A DNA stretch of 34,519 bases from Bacteroides sp. CAG:770 (GTDB lineage Bacteria; Bacteroidota; Bacteroidia; Bacteroidales; UBA932): positions 1 to 34,519 of the forward strand of contig FR890620.1 in NCBI GenBank assembly GCA_000435075.1, in the 5' to 3' direction. Each line of letters begins with the position of its first letter. Positions within the stretch are counted from its first letter, which is position 1. The position numbers and the translations under genes are program-made. Shown here piece by piece: positions 25,681 to 34,398 of this stretch. A model generated the notes under the pieces. It ran no database searches. It saw only the letters and a list, made by a program, of their open reading frames with translations, and was not told the origin of the DNA.

Positions 25681-26661
25681 TTATTGCATTGAACCGCCTA
25701 CGATGTCGAGAATTTCGCTGGTAATCTTAGACTGACGTCCCTTGTTGTATTCCAAAGAGAGTTCCTGAAGAATTTCGTTACCATTGTCAGTAGCCGTCTG
25801 CATAGCAACCGTCCTCGCGGCATGCTCAGCGGCATTGGTATCGAGCTGAACGGTATATATCTTCATCATCAGCACTTTAGGCATCAGTTCGTCCAGCAGG
25901 CTGTCCACATCAGGCTCGACTATATAGTCGAATTTGCGACCTCTTTCATCTGCCTCGGCTGCAGCCTCCTTGTTCTCAGATATCGGCATGGTCGTCATCG
26001 GCAGATAAACGTTCCTGACTGACGGCTGGGAAGCGGTGGACTTGAAATGATTGTAAATCAGCTCCACCTTGTCATAGACGCCCGTCATGAAACCGTGAAC
26101 CAACTCTGCAGCAAGCTCTGAAGCCTGTTCGTAGTTCGGTTTTTCAGCCAGCTGCGTACCATCCAACGGAGACTCGAAGCCTTTCTTCTTCATCGCCTCG
26201 GCCATCTTCTTTCCGATGGAATAGACAGTAATGTCGGTCGGCAGAAGACCGGATGCAAGATATTCATCCACAACTGATTGCGCATGTTTTACCGCTGTAG
26301 CGTTGAACCCGCCGCAAAGAGAAGAATTCGAAGAATACGCGACTATCGCAACCTTCCGCACAGGGCGCTCGGCACAAAGAATTTCAAGTTCATTGTCAAT
26401 GCTGCCGTCACCGTCTTCCGGAGGCAACGAAGCAAATGGCTTGAGAGGGTCGAAAGTATCGGCCTTCTTGTACAGTCTCCTCCTGTATGCGATAAGATTC
26501 GCCAGCATGCGGTAGAGCATCTCCTCATACGGCAACATGTTTCCGATGGCTGTTTGCGCCTTGTGGAGTTTGGCGGCAGCAACCATCTTCATTGCAGATG
26601 TAATCTTCAATGTACTGTTGACGGACGCAATGCGATTCTTTATTTCTTTCAGTGACGGCAT
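25681..26661 (-). CDS. atpG: ATP synthase F1 gamma subunit
   Basis: 326 residues, somewhat longer than the usual 285-300. The N-terminal helix (LKEIKNRIASVNSTLKITSAMKMVAAAKLHKAQ) and C-terminal helix (MQTATDNGNEILQELSLEYNKGRQSKITSEILDIVGG) form the rotor coiled coil. The extra length is mainly an acidic loop (about residues 65-92, PLKPFASLPPEDGDGSIDNE) before the Rossmann-like part. Last gene of the atp operon, starting 1 bp after atpA. Confidence 0.97.
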   Translation of the reverse strand: MPSLKEIKNRIASVNSTLKITSAMKMVAAAKLHKAQTAIGNMLPYEEMLYRMLANLIAYRRRLYKKADTFDPLKPFASLPPEDGDGSIDNELEILCAERPVRKVAIVAYSSNSSLCGGFNATAVKHAQSVVDEYLASGLLPTDITVYSIGKKMAEAMKKKGFESPLDGTQLAEKPNYEQASELAAELVHGFMTGVYDKVELIYNHFKSTASQPSVRNVYLPMTTMPISENKEAAAEADERGRKFDYIVEPDVDSLLDELMPKVLMMKIYTVQLDTNAAEHAARTVAMQTATDNGNEILQELSLEYNKGRQSKITSEILDIVGGSMQ

Positions 26662-26662
26662 A

Positions 26663-28258
26663 TTACTTACCCTCGTTCAGACCGAGAACAATATCCTCGG
26701 CTTCCTGCTCAATGATTTTTGTGATGTTTTCGTCCAGTTTCCCGCTTGCAAGAGGTGCCAGGACATCTTCCGTATGGGATGCACGCATCCTCTCGAGGAA
26801 CTTGTCCTGGAAACTGCGGACTTTCTCCATAGGAATGTCGCGCAACAGAGAATGTGTACCGCAATACAGGATGGCAATCTGCTCACCTACCGGCATAGGA
26901 GAATACTGAGGCTGGATAAGGAGCTGTTTGTTCTTACGGCCTCTGTCCAATGCCAGAGCAGTAACCTTGTCCACATCGCTGCTGAACTTGGAGAAGGACT
27001 CAAGCTCATCGTACTGGGCCTGGTCGATCTTCAATGTGCCGGCAACTTTCTTCATACTCTTGACCTGTGCGCTACCACCGACACGGGACACGGAAATACC
27101 CACATTGATAGCCGGACGGAATCCCTGGTTGAACAGACTGCTCTCGAGATAGATCTGACCGTCAGTAATGGAAATCACGTTGGTAGGAATGTAGGCTGAG
27201 ACGTCACCCGCCTGAGTTTCAATGATAGGCAATGCCGTCAATGATCCTCCGGCCTTGACCTTTCCAACCAATGATTCCGGAAGGTCGTTCATCTGCTCAG
27301 CAACTTCCTGCTGGCCAATGATTTTAGCGGCTCTTTCCAGAAGTCTTGAGTGAAGATAGAACACATCTCCAGGATATGCCTCACGTCCTGAAGGGCGGCG
27401 CAAAATCAATGATACCTCACGATATGCGACTGCCTGTTTGGACAGGTCATCATAAATTACGAGAGCAGAACGTCCTGTATCACGGAAATATTCACCAATT
27501 GCGGCACCGGCGAATGCAGAGTAATACTGGAGCGCAGCAGGGTCCGCAGCGGTTGCGGCAACGACTACCGTGTAGTCCATAGCGCCCTTGGAACGCAGTG
27601 TATCCACGATACTTGCCACGGTGGAGCCTTTCTGGCCTATCGCTACGTAGATACAATATACTGGATTGCCCTTTTCGAATTCGGTCCTCTGATTGATGAT
27701 TGTATCTATGGCAATGGCTGTCTTTCCGGTCTGCCTGTCACCGATGATAAGTTCGCGCTGACCTCTTCCGATAGGAATCATCGCGTCGATAGCCTTGATA
27801 CCGGTCTGCAATGGTTCATTGACCGGCTGACGGAAAATAACTCCCGGAGCCTTGCGCTCAAGAGGCATTTCCAGTTTTTCGCCAGTGATTTCACCAAGTC
27901 CGTCGATAGGGACGCCAAGCGGATTCACGACGCGGCCCAGCATCTTTTCGCCGACAGGAATAGATGCAATCCTTCCTGTGCGCTTCACGGTCATTCCTTC
28001 TTTGACCTCGTCAGTAGGGCCAAGGAGCACGGCTCCGACATTGTCCACCTCAAGGTTCATCGCAACGCCCATGACGCCGCTGTCGAATTCCAGAAGTTCG
28101 CCGGACTCAGCATTGGTCAGGCCAAAGATTCTGGCCACACCGTCGCTAACCTGCAGCACGGTGCCGACCTCCTCCAGTTTAACGGAGAGGTCCGCAGACT
28201 CAAGCTGTTTCAGCAGCACGTCCGATATTTCACTTGGTTTTATATTATTCTGACTCAT
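26663..28258 (-). CDS. atpA: ATP synthase F1 alpha subunit
   Basis: 531 residues from ATG 28258; an upstream TTG would add 8 residues and is unlikely. The Walker A-like GDRQTGKT (173-180), the beta-barrel start (VGTVLQVSDGVARIFGL) and the non-catalytic-site features are all present. It alternates with beta in the F1 hexamer. The start overlaps the end of atpH by 14 bp. Confidence 0.98.
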   Translation of the reverse strand: MSQNNIKPSEISDVLLKQLESADLSVKLEEVGTVLQVSDGVARIFGLTNAESGELLEFDSGVMGVAMNLEVDNVGAVLLGPTDEVKEGMTVKRTGRIASIPVGEKMLGRVVNPLGVPIDGLGEITGEKLEMPLERKAPGVIFRQPVNEPLQTGIKAIDAMIPIGRGQRELIIGDRQTGKTAIAIDTIINQRTEFEKGNPVYCIYVAIGQKGSTVASIVDTLRSKGAMDYTVVVAATAADPAALQYYSAFAGAAIGEYFRDTGRSALVIYDDLSKQAVAYREVSLILRRPSGREAYPGDVFYLHSRLLERAAKIIGQQEVAEQMNDLPESLVGKVKAGGSLTALPIIETQAGDVSAYIPTNVISITDGQIYLESSLFNQGFRPAINVGISVSRVGGSAQVKSMKKVAGTLKIDQAQYDELESFSKFSSDVDKVTALALDRGRKNKQLLIQPQYSPMPVGEQIAILYCGTHSLLRDIPMEKVRSFQDKFLERMRASHTEDVLAPLASGKLDENITKIIEQEAEDIVLGLNEGK

Positions 28259-28814
28259 ACATCTTTCTGTTATTTTGTTCAATGAATCGTCTCCTCAAGT
28301 CTTCCAACTGTCTGGACACGCTCGCATCGATTCTTCTGTCAGCAACCTCGAAGACGAATCCTCCGATGATGGAAGGATCGACAGTTACCGTCAACTCAAG
28401 CTGAAGGCCCGTAAGATTCCTGAACATTTCACATATCTTTCTTTCAAGCTCCGGAGAAGGCATACTCACGACAAGTCTGGCATGACTCACCCCCTGTGCA
28501 GAAAGCCAACGCTCTCTGAAATAATGAAGGATATAGCGCAGATACGACTCCCTGTCATGATTTATCACAAGGCCCAGAAACCTGACAAGTGACTGACGCA
28601 TCGGCTCTTCTCCAAGCGCTTTGGACATCAGTTCTATCTTTTCGGACGATGACAGCAGAGTCTTGCTTTCCACAAGACGCTCCAACTTTACAGATGCAGC
28701 CAATGCGTCAGCAAGAGTGCAAGCCTGTTTGTACACGACCTGTCCCTCACCTGTCTCTTCCACGTATTTCAGAAGAGCATCAGCATATCTTGACGCTATA
28801 ATTCCTGTATTCAT
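28245..28814 (-). CDS. atpH: ATP synthase F1 delta subunit
   Basis: 189 residues. N-terminal six-helix domain (IIASRYADALLKYVEE) that caps alpha-beta, and C-terminal part (VSHARLVVSMPSPELERKI, LTVTVDPSIIGGFVFEVADRRIDASVSRQLEDL) with the family signature IIGGF. It links F1 to the b stalk. It lies 8 bp after atpF. Confidence 0.96.
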   Translation of the reverse strand: MNTGIIASRYADALLKYVEETGEGQVVYKQACTLADALAASVKLERLVESKTLLSSSEKIELMSKALGEEPMRQSLVRFLGLVINHDRESYLRYILHYFRERWLSAQGVSHARLVVSMPSPELERKICEMFRNLTGLQLELTVTVDPSIIGGFVFEVADRRIDASVSRQLEDLRRRFIEQNNRKMYESE

Positions 28815-28822
28815 TATGAGCT

Positions 28823-29338
28823 TCAGTTTTTAACTATGGAGTCTTTTCTGTTGTTCAGTTCCTCCATAACCTTGTCAACATATCGCTTCTGAACGTCTTC
28901 TGAGGCAAAGTCTGACCTCAGAATCTTTTCGAAAACATTCATTGACAGCATTGCGACTTCCTTGCGGATATCCTGCAATGCGCTTTCCTTCTCGGCAATG
29001 ATTTCCAATCTGGCCTGTTCGAGTACCTTGGACGCTTCCTCCTGAGCCTGAGCCTTGGCCTGCTCGATGATGGACGCTTTCATTTTCGCCGCATCATCCA
29101 TAATACGGGCACGTTCTTTCTTGGCCTGGAGAAGAAGTTCCGCCTGCTCCTTGTTCAGGTTCGCAAGTTCTCCTCTGGCCTCTTCCGCCATTGCCAATGA
29201 CTTGTTGATGGACTCAGTCCTCTCATTGACCATCTTGGTAATGACAGGGAATCCGAACTTGGCAAGGATGAAAAAGACAATGCCGAAGATTATGACCATC
29301 CAGAAAAGGAGGCCAGTATCAGGTGTTACAAGTGACAT
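28823..29338 (-). CDS. atpF: ATP synthase Fo b subunit
   Basis: 171 residues: one N-terminal membrane helix (about 8-28) and a long charged coiled coil (about 35-150) forming the peripheral stalk. It has a single b subunit type (no b' gene), so it should form a homodimer. Starts 8 bp after atpE. Confidence 0.95.
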   Translation of the reverse strand: MSLVTPDTGLLFWMVIIFGIVFFILAKFGFPVITKMVNERTESINKSLAMAEEARGELANLNKEQAELLLQAKKERARIMDDAAKMKASIIEQAKAQAQEEASKVLEQARLEIIAEKESALQDIRKEVAMLSMNVFEKILRSDFASEDVQKRYVDKVMEELNNRKDSIVKN

Positions 29339-29346
29339 AAGGACAA

Positions 29347-29601
29347 TTAGTTAAACAGAGCGAGAAGGCAGACAATGATTGCAAACAGAGCTGCACCCTC
29401 GATCATGGCCGCAACAATAATCATTGAAGAACGGATATCTCCGCCTGCTTCAGGCTGACGGGCGATAGACTCAGTAGCAGAAGAACCGATCTTTCCGATA
29501 CCATAACCAGCCGCCAATGCTGCAACAGCAGCTCCAAGAGCTATACCAATCTTACCAATTGCCTCTGAAGCAACTGCCTGTAAAAGAATTGTAAGTAACA
29601 T
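29347..29601 (-). CDS. atpE: ATP synthase Fo c subunit (proton type)
   Basis: 84 residues, two helices joined by the polar loop ARQPEAGGD. The ion-binding carboxylate is Glu68 (AMIEGAAL). Aligned on the loop, the Gln of sodium-type rings is Ile here and the residue after the Glu is Gly, so a proton-driven ring is expected. The c-ring is the rotor in the membrane. Confidence 0.97.
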   Translation of the reverse strand: MLLTILLQAVASEAIGKIGIALGAAVAALAAGYGIGKIGSSATESIARQPEAGGDIRSSMIIVAAMIEGAALFAIIVCLLALFN

Positions 29602-29621
29602 AACTATAAATTTTTAATAAA

Positions 29622-30683
29622 CTAACTTTCTTTCTGTCTTGCCATACCAATGAATACTGCCGACAATATCGTGAACACGTACGCCTGAAGGAATGCCACA
29701 AGGATTTCAAGCACGTCCATAAACACTCCGAAAAGCAGGGAAACGACTGTCATGCTACCGAACAGGACAGCATTGTATTTGGCAAAAATAAATATTATAC
29801 AAACCAGACTTATAGCGATGATATGCCCGGCGAGCATATTGGCAAAAAGCCTTATCATCAATGTCAATGGTTTCATTAGGGTACTGAACATCTCGATAAT
29901 CGGAAGTATCGGAATAGGAAACTTCAGCATCATCGGAACGTCCGGCCAGAAGATATCCTTGAAATAGTGCTTCGTTCCGAACAGATTGATCATGAAGAAT
30001 GTGAAGAATCCGAGGACGCAGGTCACTGCGATATTTCCGGTAACATTGGCTCCTCCCGGGAAGAATGGAACCAGTCCCAAGAGATTGTTAATCAATATCC
30101 AAAGGAACACGGTACACAGATACGGGGAAAACTTGGCGTAATCCTCGCCAATGGAGTCTTTGGCCACACCCGTGTCGATCATCATGATTACTGGCTCCAT
30201 GAAAGCAGCAATCCCTCTAGGAGCCTCATTTACAGCATCATGCTTGCGATACCAGCGTGCAGTTCCGAGGATAAGCCATACAAGCAGCGCGCTGCTCATG
30301 AATATTGACAATACATTCTTCGTGATCGACAAATCCAATGGTCGTATTTCTTCTCCTGCCGCATTCCTCTCGACGATTTTTCCGCTTTCTTCTGAGATGT
30401 AGAATCCTTCATACTGATGGCCTTCTTCCACTTCCGCAGATGAGAAAACGTGCCAGCCGGAAGTCTTGCTCCTGATGATGACAGGCAGCGGAATGGCTAT
30501 CGATTTTTCTCCGATATTCGTGATGTGCCACTCGTACGAGTCTCCGGTATGACCGAAAATGACATCTTTGACATTGAAATCGGCCTCCGTCGCAACACTA
30601 TCGGCCACAGCCTCTTCCGCATGGACTGGAATCCACACCGAAACGGCCAGAATCAATGCTGCTATGTATTTCCACAATTTCAT
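29622..30683 (-). CDS. atpB: ATP synthase Fo a subunit
   Basis: 353 residues from ATG 30683 (an in-frame TTG upstream is unlikely). A signal-like helix (MKLWKYIAALILAVSVWIP) and an N-terminal domain of about 100 residues, typical of Bacteroidota, precede the membrane helices (from about 125). The essential Arg lies in IRLFANMLAGHI. The ATG overlaps the atpC stop codon (ATGA). Confidence 0.96.
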   Translation of the reverse strand: MKLWKYIAALILAVSVWIPVHAEEAVADSVATEADFNVKDVIFGHTGDSYEWHITNIGEKSIAIPLPVIIRSKTSGWHVFSSAEVEEGHQYEGFYISEESGKIVERNAAGEEIRPLDLSITKNVLSIFMSSALLVWLILGTARWYRKHDAVNEAPRGIAAFMEPVIMMIDTGVAKDSIGEDYAKFSPYLCTVFLWILINNLLGLVPFFPGGANVTGNIAVTCVLGFFTFFMINLFGTKHYFKDIFWPDVPMMLKFPIPILPIIEMFSTLMKPLTLMIRLFANMLAGHIIAISLVCIIFIFAKYNAVLFGSMTVVSLLFGVFMDVLEILVAFLQAYVFTILSAVFIGMARQKES

Positions 30684-30931
30684 AATTCCACGCAAACGGA
30701 AACTTTATTGTTCCTTATTTCCACAAAACCGGACTTTACGGACAGGCTTTTGACCTCTCCTCCGGCAGTCTGATATGTCACCTTTCCGCTATTGAGTGTC
30801 GTGATCATCGGCGCATGGCCTTTGAGGACTTCAAACGGAGCCACCTTGCCAGGCAACTTCACGTAAGTTATCTCGCATTGCTCCAACACCTGCTCGGGTG
30901 ACATTATTATGAGCGAAAGCTGTGCTTCCAT
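30680..30931 (-). CDS. atpC: ATP synthase F1 epsilon subunit
   Basis: 83 residues: only the N-terminal beta-sandwich (GKVAPFEVLKGHAPMITTLNSG, SVKSGFVEIRNNKVSVCVE). The C-terminal two-helix domain that inhibits ATP hydrolysis in E. coli is absent, as is usual in Bacteroidota. It starts 7 bp after atpD. Confidence 0.95.
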   Translation of the reverse strand: MEAQLSLIIMSPEQVLEQCEITYVKLPGKVAPFEVLKGHAPMITTLNSGKVTYQTAGGEVKSLSVKSGFVEIRNNKVSVCVEL

Positions 30932-30938
30932 GATTCAA

Positions 30939-32465
30939 TCAGTTTTTTCCGGCGCTCGCAAGTATCGCTTCGCCCTTGCGTATCGCATCCTCGATGGTGC
31001 CGACGTTAAGGAAGGCCTGCTCCGGAAGATAATCCACCTTACCGTCAAGAATCATATTGAATCCCTTGATGGTATCTTCAATGTCAACCATCACGCCAGG
31101 CACGCCCGTGAACTGCTCCGCAACCGCGAAAGGCTGGGACAGGAATCTCTGGACTCGTCTTGCCCTGTTCACAGTAAGCTTGTCTTCGTCGGAGAGTTCG
31201 TCCATACCGAGAATCGCGATGATATCCTGCAATTCCTTGTTTCTCTGGAGAATCTGCTTTACACGCTGGGCGGTATTGTAATGCGCTTCACCGACGATGT
31301 TCGGGTCAAGGATTCTGGATGTGGAATCCAACGGATCAACTGCCGGATAGATACCCAGCTCGGTAATCTTACGGCTGAGCACGGTAGTCGCATCCAAGTG
31401 GGTGAAGGTTGTCGCAGGGGCTGGGTCCGTCAAGTCATCCGCCGGCACGTAAACAGCCTGGACTGACGTAATGGAACCATCTTTCGTAGAGGTGATTCGT
31501 TCCTGCATCTGGCCCATTTCCGTAGCCAATGTCGGCTGGTATCCCACTGCTGAAGGCATTCGTCCAAGCAATGCTGACACCTCAGATCCGGCCTGCGTGA
31601 AACGGAAGATATTGTCAATGAAGAAAAGTATATCTTTCGGGCCGTCTGCCGTCTTGCTGTCTCTGAATGACTCTGCAAGCGTAAGTCCTGACAATGCGAC
31701 TGAAGCACGGGCTCCAGGCGGCTCGTTCATCTGTCCGAACACCAATGCTACCTGAGACTCCGAAAGTTTATCACGGTCAACCAATGAAAGGTCCCATTTG
31801 CCTTCTTCCATGCTTTTCTCGAAGGCTTCTCCATATTTGATGACACCGGATTCTATCATTTCCCTGAGAAGGTCGTTTCCCTCCCTGGTTCGTTCACCGA
31901 CTCCGGCGAAAATAGAAAATCCGTTATGTTTCTTCGCGATGTTATTTATAAGTTCCTTGATGAGCACGGTTTTGCCGACACCGGCGCCTCCGAAAAGACC
32001 GATTTTACCGCCCTTCAGATAAGGCTCAAGAAGGTCAATGACTTTAATACCTGTATAGAGGACTTCCTGTGAAGTCTTCAGGTCTTCGAATTTAGGAGGC
32101 TCCCTATGGATCGGCAGTTCAGTCTTCCTGTCCAGTTCTCCGAGTCCGTCAATAGAATTTCCTACGACATTGAGAACTCGTCCGCGAATCTGAGGTCCTG
32201 CAGGCATTTCAATAGGATGGAATGTACTGACAGCCTCCATTCCTCTTTTCAGGCCATCCGTCGAGTCCATCGCCACTGTTCTGACGGTATCCTCGCCAAT
32301 ATGCTGCTGAACTTCCACGATCAATTCTTTGCCATCCTCTCTTCTGATGGTCAATGCATCATGGATTTTAGGAAGGTCGTTCTTTTCTTCCGCTTGGGAC
32401 AGGTCGAAATGCACATCTACGACCGGTCCAATAATCTGAGATATATGTCCTACAACGTTTGGCAT
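30939..32465 (-). CDS. atpD: ATP synthase F1 beta subunit
   Basis: 508 residues. Walker A GGAGVGKT (159-166), catalytic Glu in GVGERTREGND, Walker B region ILFFIDNIFRFTQAGSEVSALLGRMPSAVGYQPTL and the DELSEEDK-like DELSDEDKL segment are intact. This is the catalytic subunit and the first gene of the operon; atpD-atpC at the front is the Bacteroidota order. Confidence 0.98.
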   Translation of the reverse strand: MPNVVGHISQIIGPVVDVHFDLSQAEEKNDLPKIHDALTIRREDGKELIVEVQQHIGEDTVRTVAMDSTDGLKRGMEAVSTFHPIEMPAGPQIRGRVLNVVGNSIDGLGELDRKTELPIHREPPKFEDLKTSQEVLYTGIKVIDLLEPYLKGGKIGLFGGAGVGKTVLIKELINNIAKKHNGFSIFAGVGERTREGNDLLREMIESGVIKYGEAFEKSMEEGKWDLSLVDRDKLSESQVALVFGQMNEPPGARASVALSGLTLAESFRDSKTADGPKDILFFIDNIFRFTQAGSEVSALLGRMPSAVGYQPTLATEMGQMQERITSTKDGSITSVQAVYVPADDLTDPAPATTFTHLDATTVLSRKITELGIYPAVDPLDSTSRILDPNIVGEAHYNTAQRVKQILQRNKELQDIIAILGMDELSDEDKLTVNRARRVQRFLSQPFAVAEQFTGVPGVMVDIEDTIKGFNMILDGKVDYLPEQAFLNVGTIEDAIRKGEAILASAGKN

Positions 32466-32598
32466 ATCACTTTATTTTATAAGTCCTACCAGTGGGCAGA
32501 ACTCGAATTAGTTTTTCTTTCGGCAGACCGTGTTTCCTACGGTTTTCCGAAACCCAATGTTGGCTGAAAAATTCATGCCATGAACATAAAATAATATC

Positions 32599-32632
32599 CA
32601 AATATTCCAATGATGGGGCAAAAACGGACAAA
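32599..32632 (-). promoter_or_regulatory. Possible promoter of the ATP synthase operon
   Basis: On the minus strand TTTG (32632-32629), a 22-bp gap and AATATTTG (32606-32599), one mismatch from TAnnTTTG. The spacing is 3 bp longer than the consensus, so this is tentative. The leader would be about 130 nt. Confidence 0.3.
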
Positions 32633-32740
32633 CAAATCTGACAAAACGATGTAAATAACATGATTACTTGCAAGCAGATTTCGTCAAAATGAAAAAGATG
32701 GTGTAAATAAAAGGCATATTTTACACGGAAATGATAAATC

Positions 32741-32786
32741 TGACAAAACGGGGTAAAATCAGGCCGTTTTTTACCCCGTTTTGTCA
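32741..32786. promoter_or_regulatory. Perfect 18-bp inverted repeat (hairpin or operator)
   Basis: TGACAAAACGGGGTAAAA (32741-32758) is perfectly repeated inverted at 32769-32786 around a 10-nt loop. A variant of one arm (TGACAAAACGATGTAAAT) lies about 100 bp away near 32640. It could be a terminator for the gene remnant beside it, as T-runs are present within the stem, or an operator for a dimeric regulator. Confidence 0.6.
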
Positions 32787-32787
32787 G

Positions 32788-32876
32788 TATGACATAGTTG
32801 CCGTCGGAGCCTAGTGCCCATCCGTCGTTACCGAGCTGGCATTTCGGACCTTGGTTCTGCCACAGAGATACGTAAC
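32788..32876 (-). pseudogene. Possible remnant of a protein gene
   Basis: On the minus strand about 30 codons read YVSLWQNQGPKCQLGN then DGWALGSDGNYVI with codon choice like the real genes (AAC, GAC, GGC, CTC). The frame then runs into the hairpin. No start or recognisable family remains. It lies between the hairpin and the repeat array. Confidence 0.3.
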
Positions 32877-32948
32877 AAGGACACTTGAATAGCCATAATG
32901 AGTGGACAGGCGCAGAATTTCCGGAAACAAAATAGGGAGAGTCCTGAT

Positions 32949-33144
32949 TTTCGACCCTCTTGGCAGGCGCGATTAGGAAAACATACGCGGTAAGATACTG
33001 AAGATGAGGACGTTGCGAGATTAAGGCCACGACATGAATCTGCCAAGACCACCTTTCAAAAAGACCTCTTGGCAAGAGGCTGATCATCTAATCAATTAAG
33101 ATACAGACGATTACGGCCATATCGACCTGTCAAGAGGGTCGAAA
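32949..33144. repeat. 196-bp inverted-repeat element, unit 1
   Basis: Bounded by TTTCGACCCTCTTGGCAGG (32949-32967, one base different from the other units) and CCTGTCAAGAGGGTCGAAA (33126-33144). Inside are GATTAGG/CCTAATC and TCTGCCAAGA/TCTTGGCA inverted pairs and two TAAGATAC direct repeats. No open frame of note. Confidence 0.9.
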
Positions 33145-33331
33145 CGGAGACGGTCATCACACACGTGGCCATAGGGCGGGGAAAACGGCAAAACCAGGAG
33201 AAGCTTAAACATAGACAAGCGTAGCGTGGAAAAGCTCTCAGGATTTCCGGAAACCAATCAAGGAGAGCCCTGATTTTCGACCCTCTTGACAGGCGTGATT
33301 AGGAACACATTCGCGGTAAGATACTGAAGAT
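33121..33331. repeat. 211-bp exact direct repeat within the array
   Basis: Identical to 34245-34455 (offset 1124). It covers the end of unit 1, the whole 130-bp spacer and the start of unit 2. The units outside this block differ, so it marks a recent local duplication or gene conversion. Confidence 0.85.
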
Positions 33332-33470
33332 GAGGGCATTGCGAGAGAAAGGCCACGACAGGAATCTGCCAAGACCCCCTTTCGGAACGACCTCTTGGCA
33401 AGAGGCTTATTACCTAATCAATTAAGATACAGACAATTACAGCTATATCGATCTGCCAAGAGGGTCGAAA
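33275..33470. repeat. 196-bp inverted-repeat element, unit 2
   Basis: The same architecture and exact length as unit 1; left end TTTCGACCCTCTTGACAGG, right end TCTGCCAAGAGGGTCGAAA (a variant matching the inner copy of the motif). It is separated from unit 1 by a 130-bp spacer. Confidence 0.9.
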
Positions 33471-33693
33471 CTGAGACTGTCATCACACATGTGGCCCTAT
33501 GGCAGGGACAACGGCAAAACCAGGACAAACTCAAAGATGGACAAAAGATGGGTAAGAGTACGTGTGCAATTGTCCGGAGTGTCGTGAACATAACTGGTAG
33601 TTTTCAATGCCGACTGTATACACGTCCGAGTCCTGTCACAGGGACAGGCCTCAGCAACACCTGCGCGGACAGGTGGCGTGGACAGGCGGAGAA

Positions 33694-33889
33694 TTTCGAC
33701 CCTCTTGACAGGCGCGATTAGTGACACATTTGCAGTAAGACACTGAAATTGAGGGCGTTGCGAGATTGAAGCCACGACATGAATCTGCCAAGACCTCCTT
33801 TCGAAACGACCTCTTGGCAAGAGACTGATTACTTAATCAATTAAGATACAAGCAATTACAGATGAATTCACCTGTCAAGAGGGTCGAAA
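33694..33889. repeat. 196-bp inverted-repeat element, unit 3
   Basis: Perfect 19-bp ends (33694-33712 and 33871-33889). It follows a 223-bp spacer that shares pieces with the other spacers (for example CTGTCACAGGGACAGG). Confidence 0.9.
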
Positions 33890-34072
33890 TTCACACTGGA
33901 AAGCAAAAGTACGGAACCGCTGGCGGCGCATCAACATGCAACTCCGGTGACGCTTACGAAAAACACAGCGAAATAAGACGACAAAACAAGGATAAACTCA
34001 AACATGTTTCTGTCACAGGGACAGGAGAGAGAGAGAAACACGCATGGCCATATAGCATGGACAGGTGCAGCA

Positions 34073-34268
34073 TTTCGACCCTCTTGACAGGCTCGATTAG
34101 GAATACATTCGTGGTAAGATACTGAAGATGAGGGTATTGCGAGATTAAAGCCTCGACATGAATCTGCCAAGACCACCTTTCGAAACGACCTCTTGGCAAG
34201 AGAGTGATTACCTAATCAATTAAGATACAGACAATTACGACCACATCGACCTGTCAAGAGGGTCGAAA
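34073..34268. repeat. 196-bp inverted-repeat element, unit 4
   Basis: Perfect 19-bp ends (34073-34091 and 34250-34268), after a 183-bp spacer. The 130-bp spacer that follows is identical to the spacer between units 1 and 2. Confidence 0.9.
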
Positions 34269-34398
34269 CGGAGACGGTCATCACACACGTGGCCATAGGG
34301 CGGGGAAAACGGCAAAACCAGGAGAAGCTTAAACATAGACAAGCGTAGCGTGGAAAAGCTCTCAGGATTTCCGGAAACCAATCAAGGAGAGCCCTGAT

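Larger units (their letters stand above)
32466..32948. other. Non-coding region upstream of the ATP synthase operon
   Basis: It holds a possible atp promoter (32599-32632), a perfect 18-bp hairpin (32741-32786), a related half-site near 32640 and a possible gene remnant (32788-32876). The long open frame running across it on the minus strand has no consistent coding character. Confidence 0.6.

Noticed and set aside
962..32356. GTCAATG as a Chi site
   Set aside because: Copies are about equal on the two strands and show no polarity; known Chi sites are strand-biased. Not excluded without the replication map.
32949..33144. Target-site duplications flanking the 196-bp units
   Set aside because: The bases flanking the left and right ends do not match in any of the four complete units, so I cannot show insertion by transposition.
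32467..34199. Several open frames of 60-206 codons across the repeat array
   Set aside because: They recur because the repeat recurs, lack the codon pattern of the real genes and run through the inverted ends.
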